Source of the DNA: Bradyrhizobium sp. SRS-191
Lineage (GTDB): Bacteria; Pseudomonadota; Alphaproteobacteria; Rhizobiales; Xanthobacteraceae
Assembly: GCF_024586915.1 (NCBI RefSeq)
Contig: NZ_JANBVS010000019.1
Coordinates: 62,001-126,000 of the forward strand
Direction of reading: 5' to 3'
DNA: 64,000 bases
Position 1 is the first letter of the stretch; each line of letters opens with the position of its first letter. Positions 34,305 to 42,715 of this stretch are shown piece by piece. Both the position numbers and the translations under genes were made by a program. Under the pieces are notes generated by a model. It had not been told where the DNA came from. It was given only the letters and a program-made list of their open reading frames with translations, and ran no database searches.

Positions 34305-34714
34305 TCCCAGCCAAAGAATGAACCGGGCAAATATCCGGCTGCTCCTAGCTGCTCACAGCCTCGCAACTGCTCAGGGCTCTTTCCAATCTCACGGCAAGAA
34401 GCAAAGGTGAGCGATTGCTTGTCAATATAGCTGCTTGCAGCTCACTGCGTACCGGCGAACGCCGCTGGCGATGTCCAATATTCGACCAGCAGTCTGTCTT
34501 TGCTCTTCGGAGGGACGCCTGCAGCATCGTCATGCTTAAGCTTTTCGATGCAAGTCGCCAACGATTAGATCGGACTGGCCTGAGCATTGAGGATCTGTCC
34601 GAAGTTGCCGTGCTGGCCAAGACTCCAAGATTCACAGGGATACTTTGGCCGCCGGGTTCCTGAACCATCGAAACGATTGTATTGTGCCCGCTTTCAACGA
34701 GAGCGAGCGGGTCT
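34305..34714. other. 410-base gap before the Gabija-like operon
   Basis: No convincing gene is seen. A plus-strand frame at 34,415-34,663 (82 codons, starts with a non-ATG codon) has no recognisable domain and weak start signals. The promoter of the Gabija-like operon should lie here, but I find no clear -35/-10 pair. Confidence 0.4.
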
Positions 34715-36691
34715 ATGCGTCTCCAGTCTATGTCACTTGCCGGCTTCCGCTGTTTCGGCTCCAACCCGCACACGATTGAATTCGGAAGCGACCTACTGGC
34801 CATAGTCGGCCCAAACGCCTCGGGTAAGACGACCGTCCTTCAGGCGCTGTGCAAGCTGTTCGGAGTGACGCGCGCGCAGCGAACGGTGCGACGTTCCGAC
34901 TTTCATCTGCCGCACGATGTTCCCCCAGATGATCGGACAACTCGAGCCATGTTCATTGACGTGATCATAGCGCTCCCCGAACTCGCCAAAGGACCGGCGA
35001 CCGCACACACCGTAGCGCCTGCGTTCAAGCACATGCAATTGGCAGGGCCCGGCACAACGCCTGTGTGCCGGATGCGCCTCGAAGCGCAATGGGAAGATGA
35101 CGGAACGGCCGAGGGCGAAGTTACTCAGAATCTCTACTGGGTCGATAAACTCGACGAAAAGATCACCGATGCGGACAGGCGTGTCGTCGCGCCTCTCGAT
35201 CGCGGCAATATCCAGGTGTACTACACACCCGCCGCACGTGACGCCCAAGCCCAAATTCGCGCCTCGACGGGCGCGCTCGCCGCCCGGCTACTGCGGGCCA
35301 TTGAGTGGTCGGCAAAAACCAAGGGAACGGTCGAGTCCGCGACGAAGACTCTCTCCGTCGCTTTTGGCGGCGAAGCAGCGATCAAGGCAATCAGCAGCGC
35401 ACTATCCGAACGTTGGAAAGAGCTTCACGACGAGAAGACCGACACCGATCCGGCGCTGACGCTCACCAGCCAGCGCTTCGAGGAAGTCATCGCGCGCATT
35501 CAGGTGCTTTTCAATAAGGGACCGGCATCGATCCAGCGCGGCTTGGACGCACTCAGTGATGGTCAGCAGTCGCTGTTCTATTTCGCATTGGCCGCGGCCG
35601 TATTCGATCTAGAGAAGGACGCTGTCGCCGGAAAGATCAAAGGCTTCCGCACGGATGATTTGCGAATTCCGGCGCTTAGCATCTTTGCGATGGAGGAGCC
35701 AGAAAACCACCTTTCACCGTATTACCTCTCCCGCATCGTGAGCCAGACCCGGTCGATCATTGGAGGTAACACGGCTCAAGCCATTATTACGAGCCATTCG
35801 CCCGCCGTGCTGAGCCGCGTTGATCCAACTGAGGTCCGATACTGCCGCTGCGACGAGAAGACCCGGCTCACCACGGTAAAGACCGTGACGCTGCCGGAAA
35901 AAGACGAAGAAGCCATCAAATTCGTACGTGGCGCTATGCTCGCGTTTCCGGAGCTCTATTTCGCGCGCTTTGTGCTGCTGGTTGAAGGCGATTCCGAGCG
36001 GCTAGTTCTTCCGAAGCTTGCCGAAGCCGACGGATTTTTGTTCGACCCGTCGTTCGTCGCAATCGCGCCGCTCGGCGGTCGGCACGTTCAGCACTTCTGG
36101 CGCTTGTTGAAAGGGCTCGACATCCCGTTCGCAACGCTGCTCGACCTCGACCTCGGCCGCGAAGGCGGCGGCTTCGGCCGCATCAAGACTGCTCTTGGGT
36201 ACCTGATCGAGAACGGCGCTGATCGCACTGAGCTCTTGAAACTCGATAATGGTTCCGTGCTGACACCCGCAGAGTTTGAGGAAATGCACGAATGGGACGC
36301 ATACGAGAGCCTTCCTGGGTGGATTGAATTCATTGCTTCCTACGGCGTCTATTTCTCCACACCACTCGATCTCGACATGGCCATGCTGAAAGCCTATCCC
36401 GATGCCTATAAGGCCGCGATTCCGAAGGGCGGCGGCCCGAAGATGACGCCCGAGAATGCCGCCAAGGTTGTGCTCGGCGAGAACGGGCCTGGGCTCGACG
36501 CCTACAAGACCGTCTATCCTGGCTACGACGCACACATGCCAGCGTACCGCTATCACTTCCTCACACACAGCAAACCGGCGACCCACTTGCGGGCTTTCGC
36601 GCACCTCGATGAAGAAAAGCTGGAGACGGCGATGCCGGAAACCTATCGCAATCTGCTGAACCACATCAGCGACAACCTCAAGCGAGACTGA
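34715..36691 (+). CDS. gajA: GajA-like OLD-family ATPase-Toprim nuclease
   Basis: The 658-residue protein has an SMC/ABC-type ATPase with Walker A GPNASGKTT (near 31), Walker B AMEEPENHLS (near 325) and SHSPAVLS (near 363). A Toprim nuclease domain follows, with LLVEGDSERLVLP (near 420) and LLDLDLGREGGG (near 475). OLD-family class 2 proteins of this type pair with UvrD-like helicases in the Gabija system, where GajA nicks DNA when nucleotides are depleted. The length is somewhat above that of typical GajA. An ATG at 34682 lies upstream; 34715 fits the domain start. Confidence 0.8.
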   Translation: MRLQSMSLAGFRCFGSNPHTIEFGSDLLAIVGPNASGKTTVLQALCKLFGVTRAQRTVRRSDFHLPHDVPPDDRTTRAMFIDVIIALPELAKGPATAHTVAPAFKHMQLAGPGTTPVCRMRLEAQWEDDGTAEGEVTQNLYWVDKLDEKITDADRRVVAPLDRGNIQVYYTPAARDAQAQIRASTGALAARLLRAIEWSAKTKGTVESATKTLSVAFGGEAAIKAISSALSERWKELHDEKTDTDPALTLTSQRFEEVIARIQVLFNKGPASIQRGLDALSDGQQSLFYFALAAAVFDLEKDAVAGKIKGFRTDDLRIPALSIFAMEEPENHLSPYYLSRIVSQTRSIIGGNTAQAIITSHSPAVLSRVDPTEVRYCRCDEKTRLTTVKTVTLPEKDEEAIKFVRGAMLAFPELYFARFVLLVEGDSERLVLPKLAEADGFLFDPSFVAIAPLGGRHVQHFWRLLKGLDIPFATLLDLDLGREGGGFGRIKTALGYLIENGADRTELLKLDNGSVLTPAEFEEMHEWDAYESLPGWIEFIASYGVYFSTPLDLDMAMLKAYPDAYKAAIPKGGGPKMTPENAAKVVLGENGPGLDAYKTVYPGYDAHMPAYRYHFLTHSKPATHLRAFAHLDEEKLETAMPETYRNLLNHISDNLKRD

Positions 36692-36692
36692 T

Positions 36693-38600
36693 ATGACACT
36701 GCTGCGTCGTCACGTCCGTCCCGAGGACTGGACGCCTGCCGGCATCGATTCGCTGGAGGACAACGCGTTCGAGGTAGTGCGGTCTTGCAACCATCGGTCT
36801 GTCATTGCGGGACCTGGCTCGGGCAAGACTGAACTCCTTGCGCAACGCGCGTCCTACCTTCTTCAATGCGGCGTGTCGCCCCGACCTCAGCGCATTCTCG
36901 CATTGAGCTACAAGCGCGACGCCGCGTTCAACATTGCCAAACGTGTTTCGGCGCGCTGCCATCCGGAACAGGCACATCGGTTTGATTCATTCACCATTGA
37001 CGCTTTCGCCAAAAGCCTTGTCGACCGGTTCGGGCAAGCGCTTCCGCCAGACTGGCGGCCAACGCCGGACTATGACGTGGTGACCCAAAGCCGCGACTCC
37101 ATTCTTCGCGACTTTTTTCGCTCACTTTCGCCACCCGCCTCGGTCGGGACCGTGACCGACATCATGGCGCTCTCGGTCAAGACGTTCGAGAAGCGCTGGA
37201 TCGTGTCGCGCCCGCTATCGTCCCGTCCGGTGGCAAACCCATCACCGGGCGAATGGGCGGCGGATCAGTTCTGGCAGGCATGGCTTCATGGCGACCCGCG
37301 CAGCTACCTGACCTTCGCCATGATCGGTCGGCTTGCAGCTCACCTTGTCCACACGAATCCAATGGTGCGGCAGGCTGTCCAGCTGACCTACTCCCACCTC
37401 TTCATGGACGAGTTTCAGGACACCACGCAGGTTCAATACGACCTCGTGAAGGCGCTATTCCTTGGATCGAATACGCTCGTAACGGCGGTCGGCGACAACA
37501 AGCAGCAGATTATGCGCTTTGCGATGGCGATGGACGATCCCTTCACGGCGTTCGAGGCTGATTTCAAAGCGCAGCGCACGCCGCTTCAAAATAACTATCG
37601 TTCGTCGCCTGACCTCGTTCGCATTCAAGAAGTTTTGGCGCGTGCCATCGACACTAAGACCATCAAGCCATCCTCAAAGACGGCCGCATCCGTCACAGGA
37701 AGCAGTTGCGAGGTGTGGGACTTCCCCAGTGTGGCAGCTGAGGCTGCAGCGCTTGCAGCATATGTCGCGAGCGAGATGAAGACGTACGCCCTGAAGCAGA
37801 GAGACTTCTGCATTCTGGTACGCGTCCGCGCAGCGAACTATATGAAGATTTTGGCCCCAAGCTTCGCTGCCGTGGGAATTCAGCTGCGCAACGAAGCGGA
37901 GACGGTCGGTGAGGTTGCGTTGCAGGAGCTGCTGGGAGAGCCGGTATCGGAAATGGTCATCGATTTGCTGCGCCTTGTGAGCGCGAGGCGGGCAGGCCGC
38001 TTCTGGACGGACTGCCTCGACGCTGTGTGTTTCATGCGTGCCCTCGCGCTAGACGACGACGATGCGCGCGCCAAGGTCGCCTCGGGTCTCGACAAGCTAT
38101 CAACGGTCTTTGCCGCGACGCATCCAAATCCGCCCGCAGCGCATGCCGAAGCGGAAGCGATCGTGATGACGCTTTTGGATTTCGTTGGCCGCCAGCACAT
38201 CGTCGCGTCGTCACCGGACTATCGGCAAGGCGATTGGCTGCTCAAGGTAATTGACGCCGTGACGCGTCACCTTGAAACGTCGTGCAAGGCAGCCAAGAAC
38301 TGGACGGACGCACTGGACGCCTATGAGGGCGAACACGCTGTGCCGCTCATGACCATCCACAAGAGTAAGGGTCTCGAATATCACACGGTAATCTTTGTCG
38401 GCCTCGATGATGATGCATGGTTTGCATTTAGGTCGCAGACCAAGGAAGAAATGTGCGGATTCTTCGTCGCGTTCACGCGCGCAAAGCAGCGCGTCATTTT
38501 CTCTTACTGCGCTGCGCGGGGAAATCGCGCCGCAATCGCTCCGCTCTATACGCTGCTGGGCAACGCAGGCGTCAAGACCATCTCAAAGAAGACGCCCTAA
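36693..38600 (+). CDS. gajB: GajB-like UvrD-family helicase
   Basis: The 635-residue helicase has Walker A AGPGSGKTELL (near 40), DEXX box FMDEFQDTTQVQ (near 236), QNNYRSSPDLV (near 300), motif V TIHKSKGLEYHTVIF (near 555) and motif VI FFVAFTRAKQRVIF (near 590). It starts one base after the gajA stop, so the two genes are coupled. With GajA it forms the Gabija antiphage pair. It is longer than some GajB proteins, mainly in the 2B-like middle part. Confidence 0.82.
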   Translation: MTLLRRHVRPEDWTPAGIDSLEDNAFEVVRSCNHRSVIAGPGSGKTELLAQRASYLLQCGVSPRPQRILALSYKRDAAFNIAKRVSARCHPEQAHRFDSFTIDAFAKSLVDRFGQALPPDWRPTPDYDVVTQSRDSILRDFFRSLSPPASVGTVTDIMALSVKTFEKRWIVSRPLSSRPVANPSPGEWAADQFWQAWLHGDPRSYLTFAMIGRLAAHLVHTNPMVRQAVQLTYSHLFMDEFQDTTQVQYDLVKALFLGSNTLVTAVGDNKQQIMRFAMAMDDPFTAFEADFKAQRTPLQNNYRSSPDLVRIQEVLARAIDTKTIKPSSKTAASVTGSSCEVWDFPSVAAEAAALAAYVASEMKTYALKQRDFCILVRVRAANYMKILAPSFAAVGIQLRNEAETVGEVALQELLGEPVSEMVIDLLRLVSARRAGRFWTDCLDAVCFMRALALDDDDARAKVASGLDKLSTVFAATHPNPPAAHAEAEAIVMTLLDFVGRQHIVASSPDYRQGDWLLKVIDAVTRHLETSCKAAKNWTDALDAYEGEHAVPLMTIHKSKGLEYHTVIFVGLDDDAWFAFRSQTKEEMCGFFVAFTRAKQRVIFSYCAARGNRAAIAPLYTLLGNAGVKTISKKTP

Positions 38601-38883
38601 GCGCGGCATCATCGCCGCCTTCGACCTTGTTGAATTCGCTGAGCGGATTGAACCGGACAATGCACAGCGATCTTCTGATTAATTTGCCAAGATGGCGTTT
38701 GCGTTCTCACCGGTCGGAAACTTGGCTGCGGCGCGGCGCCGCCTCTGGCCCATCTCAGATCTTTCCGTTTGATTGGGCCGCGTCCGCTGTGAATCTCGAC
38801 TGGCCAAGAGCAGCTAGCTCGACAAATGTCCGATAGAGGTCGGACGTGCCCCGCCCGGACGATCCGAGCGGGGCGCGATCGCC
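38601..38883. other. gap between convergent gajB and DUF736
   Basis: This 283-base stretch lies between convergent genes. It has a GC-rich self-complementary stretch (GGCGCGGCGCCGCC near 38,730) that could fold, but no clear U-tract. No gene is seen. Confidence 0.35.
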
Positions 38884-39204
38884 TCACTCCGCCGTCTTGC
38901 GCGGCCGCGACCACAGGAGCGTGTAGCCTTCGCCGCCCTCGTCGTCGAACAGGTTGGCGTAGATCGGGGCGTTGAACGAGGGGTCGTCGAGCTTGAGCGA
39001 GAGATAGTCGCGTCCCTCCTCGGAGCGGCGGGCCCAGGCGGCACCGATCTCGACCCGGCCGGCGTAGACGCGGTGGCTCGGCGCGTTCTCACTGGAGCGG
39101 TTGGCTTCGGGGACGATGCGCACGCCCTTGGCCTTGAGGCTCAGGGTGATGATCTCGCCCTGGAAATCGTCGCCGACCTTCTTGAAGGAACCGATGGAAG
39201 CCAT
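38884..39204 (-). CDS. DUF736 protein
   Basis: The 106-residue protein begins MASIGSFKKVGDDFQGEI and has WARRSEEGRDYLSLKLDDPS, which is the DUF736 pattern. DUF736 proteins are typical of rhizobial ICEs; the function is unknown. AAGGAGAG lies seven bases before the ATG. Upstream is a long leader that shares a motif with the strawberry-notch leader. Confidence 0.88.
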   Translation of the reverse strand: MASIGSFKKVGDDFQGEIITLSLKAKGVRIVPEANRSSENAPSHRVYAGRVEIGAAWARRSEEGRDYLSLKLDDPSFNAPIYANLFDDEGGEGYTLLWSRPRKTAE

Positions 39205-39752
39205 GTTGTCTCTCCTTGGCTGGTTCGGGCCGCGACCACCGCGGCCTCGATGGCGCATCTCGGGCGAACGGCGATCGACGGCGCACCCGAAGGGCTGAAG
39301 CGGCAGCGGAGGACGCAGCCGAAGAACTTTCTTGTCCCGCGAGGAATGGGCGGCTCCGCCCAGGGGAAGAAAGTTGGCCGGCGGCGTTGCGCTCAGGCGA
39401 TCGAGGCGTAGCCGGTCTTCGGCCAGTTCAAGCCATCACGAGGCAAGGTGCGTCGCCGCCCCGATCAGCTTCTAGGAGAGACATGGCGGGCTTCGTCCGC
39501 ACAAGACGTCCGATGAACCAGGCGTACGATCAGAAACCGCCGACAAGAAAAGCGAGTGTCGATCTCAGTCCCGCGTCAACGAATTTGCCATACGCCAGTC
39601 AGCCGATTCCCCGCGATGTAAGGATCGCTCAGCAGTGGGTCGCTAGCTCCAGAACGTCGTAGCTCGCTTTCGCCCAGCACGAGCGCATCCCTGCCCCCGA
39701 ACTCCATCGTCGCCGACCGTTCGAGCCGCAGGTAGCTCTGCTCGGTCCAGGT
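39205..39752. other. 548-base region with DUF736 leader
   Basis: This region holds the DUF736 leader and, on the plus strand, a small possible frame (39,483-39,659; begins MAGFVRTRRPMNQ after GGAGAG) with no recognisable domain. An inverted repeat AACTTTCTT/AAGAAAGTT (39,326-39,334 and about 39,367-39,375) encloses a GC-rich inner stem. The segment 39,311-39,338 is shared with the leader at 47,062-47,088. Confidence 0.5.
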
Positions 39753-40217
39753 TCACAGCCGCGAGGAGTGGAGAGACCGAGCGCCGTCCTGCTCAGGCTG
39801 TAACGGGCGGGGCAGATCGTGACTAAGCAACCGGTGCAGAGCGCATCCGGCGACCAGGAGTGCACCCGACCATCCGATGATCTCGCACCAGAATGGTGAA
39901 GGCCCTGCAAGCAATGCAACTCCCAACGCCGTGTAGCGGCCGGCCATCGCCGCCGGGACGAGAAAGGCAGCTGCCACGAAGGCGCGCATCAGCAGGGATC
40001 GCGAAGTTGCAAACAGAACCCGGCCGCCCGTCAGGGTGAGGGCCGCCGCGGTGAGGCCGGCCAAAAATACCCAGCCGATCCCGACGCCGGCATTCAGGAC
40101 CACCATGCCGGTGCTGACCGCAGCGAAGAACGGGAGGGCGTGAACGGCAAGCTTCAACAGCGCACGGCACAATAGTCCGACGCTGAACAGTCCAAGGATG
40201 AGAGCAATCGCAAGCAT
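39753..40217 (-). CDS. multi-helix membrane protein of unknown function
   Basis: The 154-residue protein has about five hydrophobic segments (residues 2-19, 27-44, 48-66, 78-96 and 110-130). No named family is recognised. GGAGG lies eight bases before the ATG. It sits in the ICE block between DUF736 and DUF2493 on the same strand, but with its own leader. Confidence 0.6.
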   Translation of the reverse strand: MLAIALILGLFSVGLLCRALLKLAVHALPFFAAVSTGMVVLNAGVGIGWVFLAGLTAAALTLTGGRVLFATSRSLLMRAFVAAAFLVPAAMAGRYTALGVALLAGPSPFWCEIIGWSGALLVAGCALHRLLSHDLPRPLQPEQDGARSLHSSRL

Positions 40218-40387
40218 GGTGGTGGCCTCCGTGCAAAGCTATGACGGGATGCGCCTTCCACCACCACCGCGGCGCGATCCGAATAATATGCGTCCTGATT
40301 TGGACAAAGTTGCGGAGAGTCGAGCCGGCGCTCGATCAGCGTTCGACGCGTTGTGAGATCGGCGGAGCGTTGAGGGGTTGACGGCGC

Positions 40388-41320
40388 TCACGCGCCGCCC
40401 TTCCCGAAGGTCCAGACGGGAATACCGAGGCGACGGGCCTTGTCGGCAAGGTTGCCCTGGATCCCCGAACCGGGGAAGACCATGACGCCGATGGGAAGCG
40501 TCTCCAGCATGGCGTCGTTGCGCTTGAACGGGGCGGCCTTGTTGTGCCTCGTCCAGTCGGGCTTGAAGGCGATCTGCGGCACCTTCCGGTTCGCTGCCCA
40601 TTTGGAGGCGATCAGTTCGGCGCCTTTTGGCGAGCCGCCGTGCAGGAGGACCATGTCGGGATGCTTGGCGTGGACCTTGTCGAGCCGGTCCCAGATGAGT
40701 GCGACGTCGTTGAAGTCCGGCCCGCCGGTGAGTGCGATCTTTGGCCCCTGCGGCAGCATGACCTCGGTCTCGGCGCGGCGCTTGGCGGCGAGAAAGTCGC
40801 GGGAGTCGATCATGGCGGCTGTCAGCGTGCGATGGTTGACCTGCGAACCCGATCGCGGGCGCCAGGGTGATCGCGTATGCAGTTCAAAGGCCTCGGTAGC
40901 GAGATCACGGAACAGCTCCATGATGTTGCGGCGCTCGACCAGTGACAGCCCTTCCGTCGTCAGGCGCTCGAGCTCGACCGAGCGGACCTCCGAGCCATTC
41001 TGCTCACGCTGGCTCGAACGCTGCGCCTGCTCGTTGTCGTCGAGCTCACGCTCGATGCGCATCGTCGCGCGGTGGAACAGGTTGACCGTCGACCACAAGA
41101 GATCCTTCAGCTCAGGCTCGAGGCGAGTGTCGGAGAGCGTCGCCACCAGGGCGTCGAAGATGTCGGCGATTGCGCCGGTGATGGCCCTGCCCTCCGGCAG
41201 CGGCCGCGGATCAGGCTCGTCGTCGAACGGCCGGTAGCCATGGAGCTGGAGTTCGGCCAAGGCGTCGTCGGTCGTCGACCGGGTGTCATGCGGCTCACGC
41301 ATCTCGTGCTGGTCGGACAT
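40388..41320 (-). CDS. DUF2493 protein
   Basis: The 310-residue protein begins MSDQHEMREPHDTRSTTDDA. Its C-terminal DUF2493 (SLOG-like) domain includes KIALTGGPDFNDVALIWDRL (near 205), MVLLHGGSPKGAELIASKWA and GVMVFPGSGIQGNLADKARR. DUF2493 proteins are Rossmann-like and may bind nucleotides. GAGG lies six bases before the ATG; a longer frame has no support. A strong inverted repeat lies in its leader. Confidence 0.8.
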   Translation of the reverse strand: MSDQHEMREPHDTRSTTDDALAELQLHGYRPFDDEPDPRPLPEGRAITGAIADIFDALVATLSDTRLEPELKDLLWSTVNLFHRATMRIERELDDNEQAQRSSQREQNGSEVRSVELERLTTEGLSLVERRNIMELFRDLATEAFELHTRSPWRPRSGSQVNHRTLTAAMIDSRDFLAAKRRAETEVMLPQGPKIALTGGPDFNDVALIWDRLDKVHAKHPDMVLLHGGSPKGAELIASKWAANRKVPQIAFKPDWTRHNKAAPFKRNDAMLETLPIGVMVFPGSGIQGNLADKARRLGIPVWTFGKGGA

Positions 41321-41448
41321 GGGGACCTCGTCTGTGATCGTAAGAGCCGCGCCGATCGCGGCCTTCCATAGCGATCTCCAAGACGGTGGGCGGACCGGAC
41401 CAGAACCCGCTGATCCCTTCGAGCAGCGGGCCGGAGCGACAGCGGAGG

Positions 41449-41526
41449 ATGGCGGTTTGCGGCTATTTTGCTTCGCGATGCAAAGGCCCGCGCGCGGGCC
41501 GGCGGAAAATAGCCGCGAACCGCCAT
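41449..41526. repeat. large hairpin in the DUF2493 leader
   Basis: A 21-base inverted repeat with one mismatch (41449-41469 and 41506-41526; ATGGCGGTTTGCGGCTATTTT and its near-complement) encloses a 16-base perfect palindrome GGCCCGCGCGCGGGCC (41485-41500). CGGACCGGAC direct repeats flank it on both sides. It lies in the 339-base gap between Toprim and DUF2493. It could be an RNA control element, a protein-binding site or a remnant of a small inverted-repeat element. Confidence 0.7.
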
Positions 41527-41659
41527 TGCCGGACCGGACCGCCTGCCGTCCGATCGCGCTCTCAGAAGGCCTAGGTGCGGCTTTCACGAGCCACAGAAGA
41601 AGTCCTCTTGCTCGTACCCACGTGTCATGAGCACAGGGCAGCCCGCATCGAGCCGACGA

Positions 41660-42715
41660 CTAGGCCGGGATCACGTCCCTGAACCGCGCGACGTCCTCAG
41701 GCAGTAACTGGTGGCGTAGCATGTCCCGGAGCTGGGCTTTCCCGAACACACGCAGGTCTTCGTTGAAGTCCTCCAAGCGCGGGCACACGACGATCGCCTC
41801 GATGCCGGCGTCGAGCGCACGTGCGCTCAACGCTTCTGCAGCCGTGATACCAGCATGGTCAGCGTCGATAGCGACATAGAGCCGGCGCAGCGTCGCCGGC
41901 CAGAGCAGAGTGGCGAGATGATTGGCCGAGAGTGCTGCGGCAACGGGCAAGGACGGCAGCACGGTCCGCAATGACAGCATGGTCTCGATGCCCTCGCCAG
42001 CCGCCAGGACATCGTCGGCAAGACCAAAGCGAACGGCGTTGCCAAGCAGATCGCCCATCGCCCGCCGTGGCGTCTCGATCGGCGCCTTGCCGAGCCGCCG
42101 ATCATCAAAGCCGTCGGGATCGAGCCAGGTGCGATGAACGCCGGTGATGCGGTCATCAAGGTCGGTCACGGCGGCAATCAGGGCCGGCCAGGTCTCGACA
42201 ATCGTCGCGTCCTCCGGCCGATAGAAGCATTGCGGATGGAACCGGAGTGCCGCAGCATTGACAGGCGGATCGATGCCACGATTGAGCAGATAAGCTTCGC
42301 CAAGCGTCGCGGTCAGCGACTGAGACATCGCAAAGAGCCGGCGAGCCGCCTTGATCGGGTCGCGCGAACGCCGGGGAAACTTGGCTTCAATCGGCGGCTC
42401 CCGCTGCCAGCGAGGCAGTTTCAGGAAGCGCCGCGCCTCCTCAGCAATCTCGCGGAAGCTGCGCAGTGCGCATGTCGTCCCGATAACGTCGAGCAGATCG
42501 CCGTGCTCGCCGGTCGCGGCATCAGTCCATTTGCCGGCCGGCCCCTTCGACGACGCATGCAGCCGCACGAACAGCGAGCGGCCGGGCGTATTGTTGATGT
42601 CGCCGACCAGCCAATAGCGCCCCTCGCGCCGGCCATTGGAGAGATAGTGGCGACAGACCGCCTCGGCCTCACACGCGAGGCGGCGCGCCAATTCGGATGC
42701 GTCGCCGGTCATCAT
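41660..42715 (-). CDS. Toprim-domain primase-like protein
   Basis: The 351-residue protein has an N-terminal helical region (ARRLACEAEAVCRHYLSNGR), a central fold and a Toprim domain with DVLAAGEGIETMLSLRTVLP (near 235) and LYVAIDADHAGITAAEALSA (near 283). It resembles plasmid/ICE primase-like Toprim proteins. It overlaps the strawberry-notch gene by four bases, so they are coupled. Confidence 0.85.
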   Translation of the reverse strand: MMTGDASELARRLACEAEAVCRHYLSNGRREGRYWLVGDINNTPGRSLFVRLHASSKGPAGKWTDAATGEHGDLLDVIGTTCALRSFREIAEEARRFLKLPRWQREPPIEAKFPRRSRDPIKAARRLFAMSQSLTATLGEAYLLNRGIDPPVNAAALRFHPQCFYRPEDATIVETWPALIAAVTDLDDRITGVHRTWLDPDGFDDRRLGKAPIETPRRAMGDLLGNAVRFGLADDVLAAGEGIETMLSLRTVLPSLPVAAALSANHLATLLWPATLRRLYVAIDADHAGITAAEALSARALDAGIEAIVVCPRLEDFNEDLRVFGKAQLRDMLRHQLLPEDVARFRDVIPA

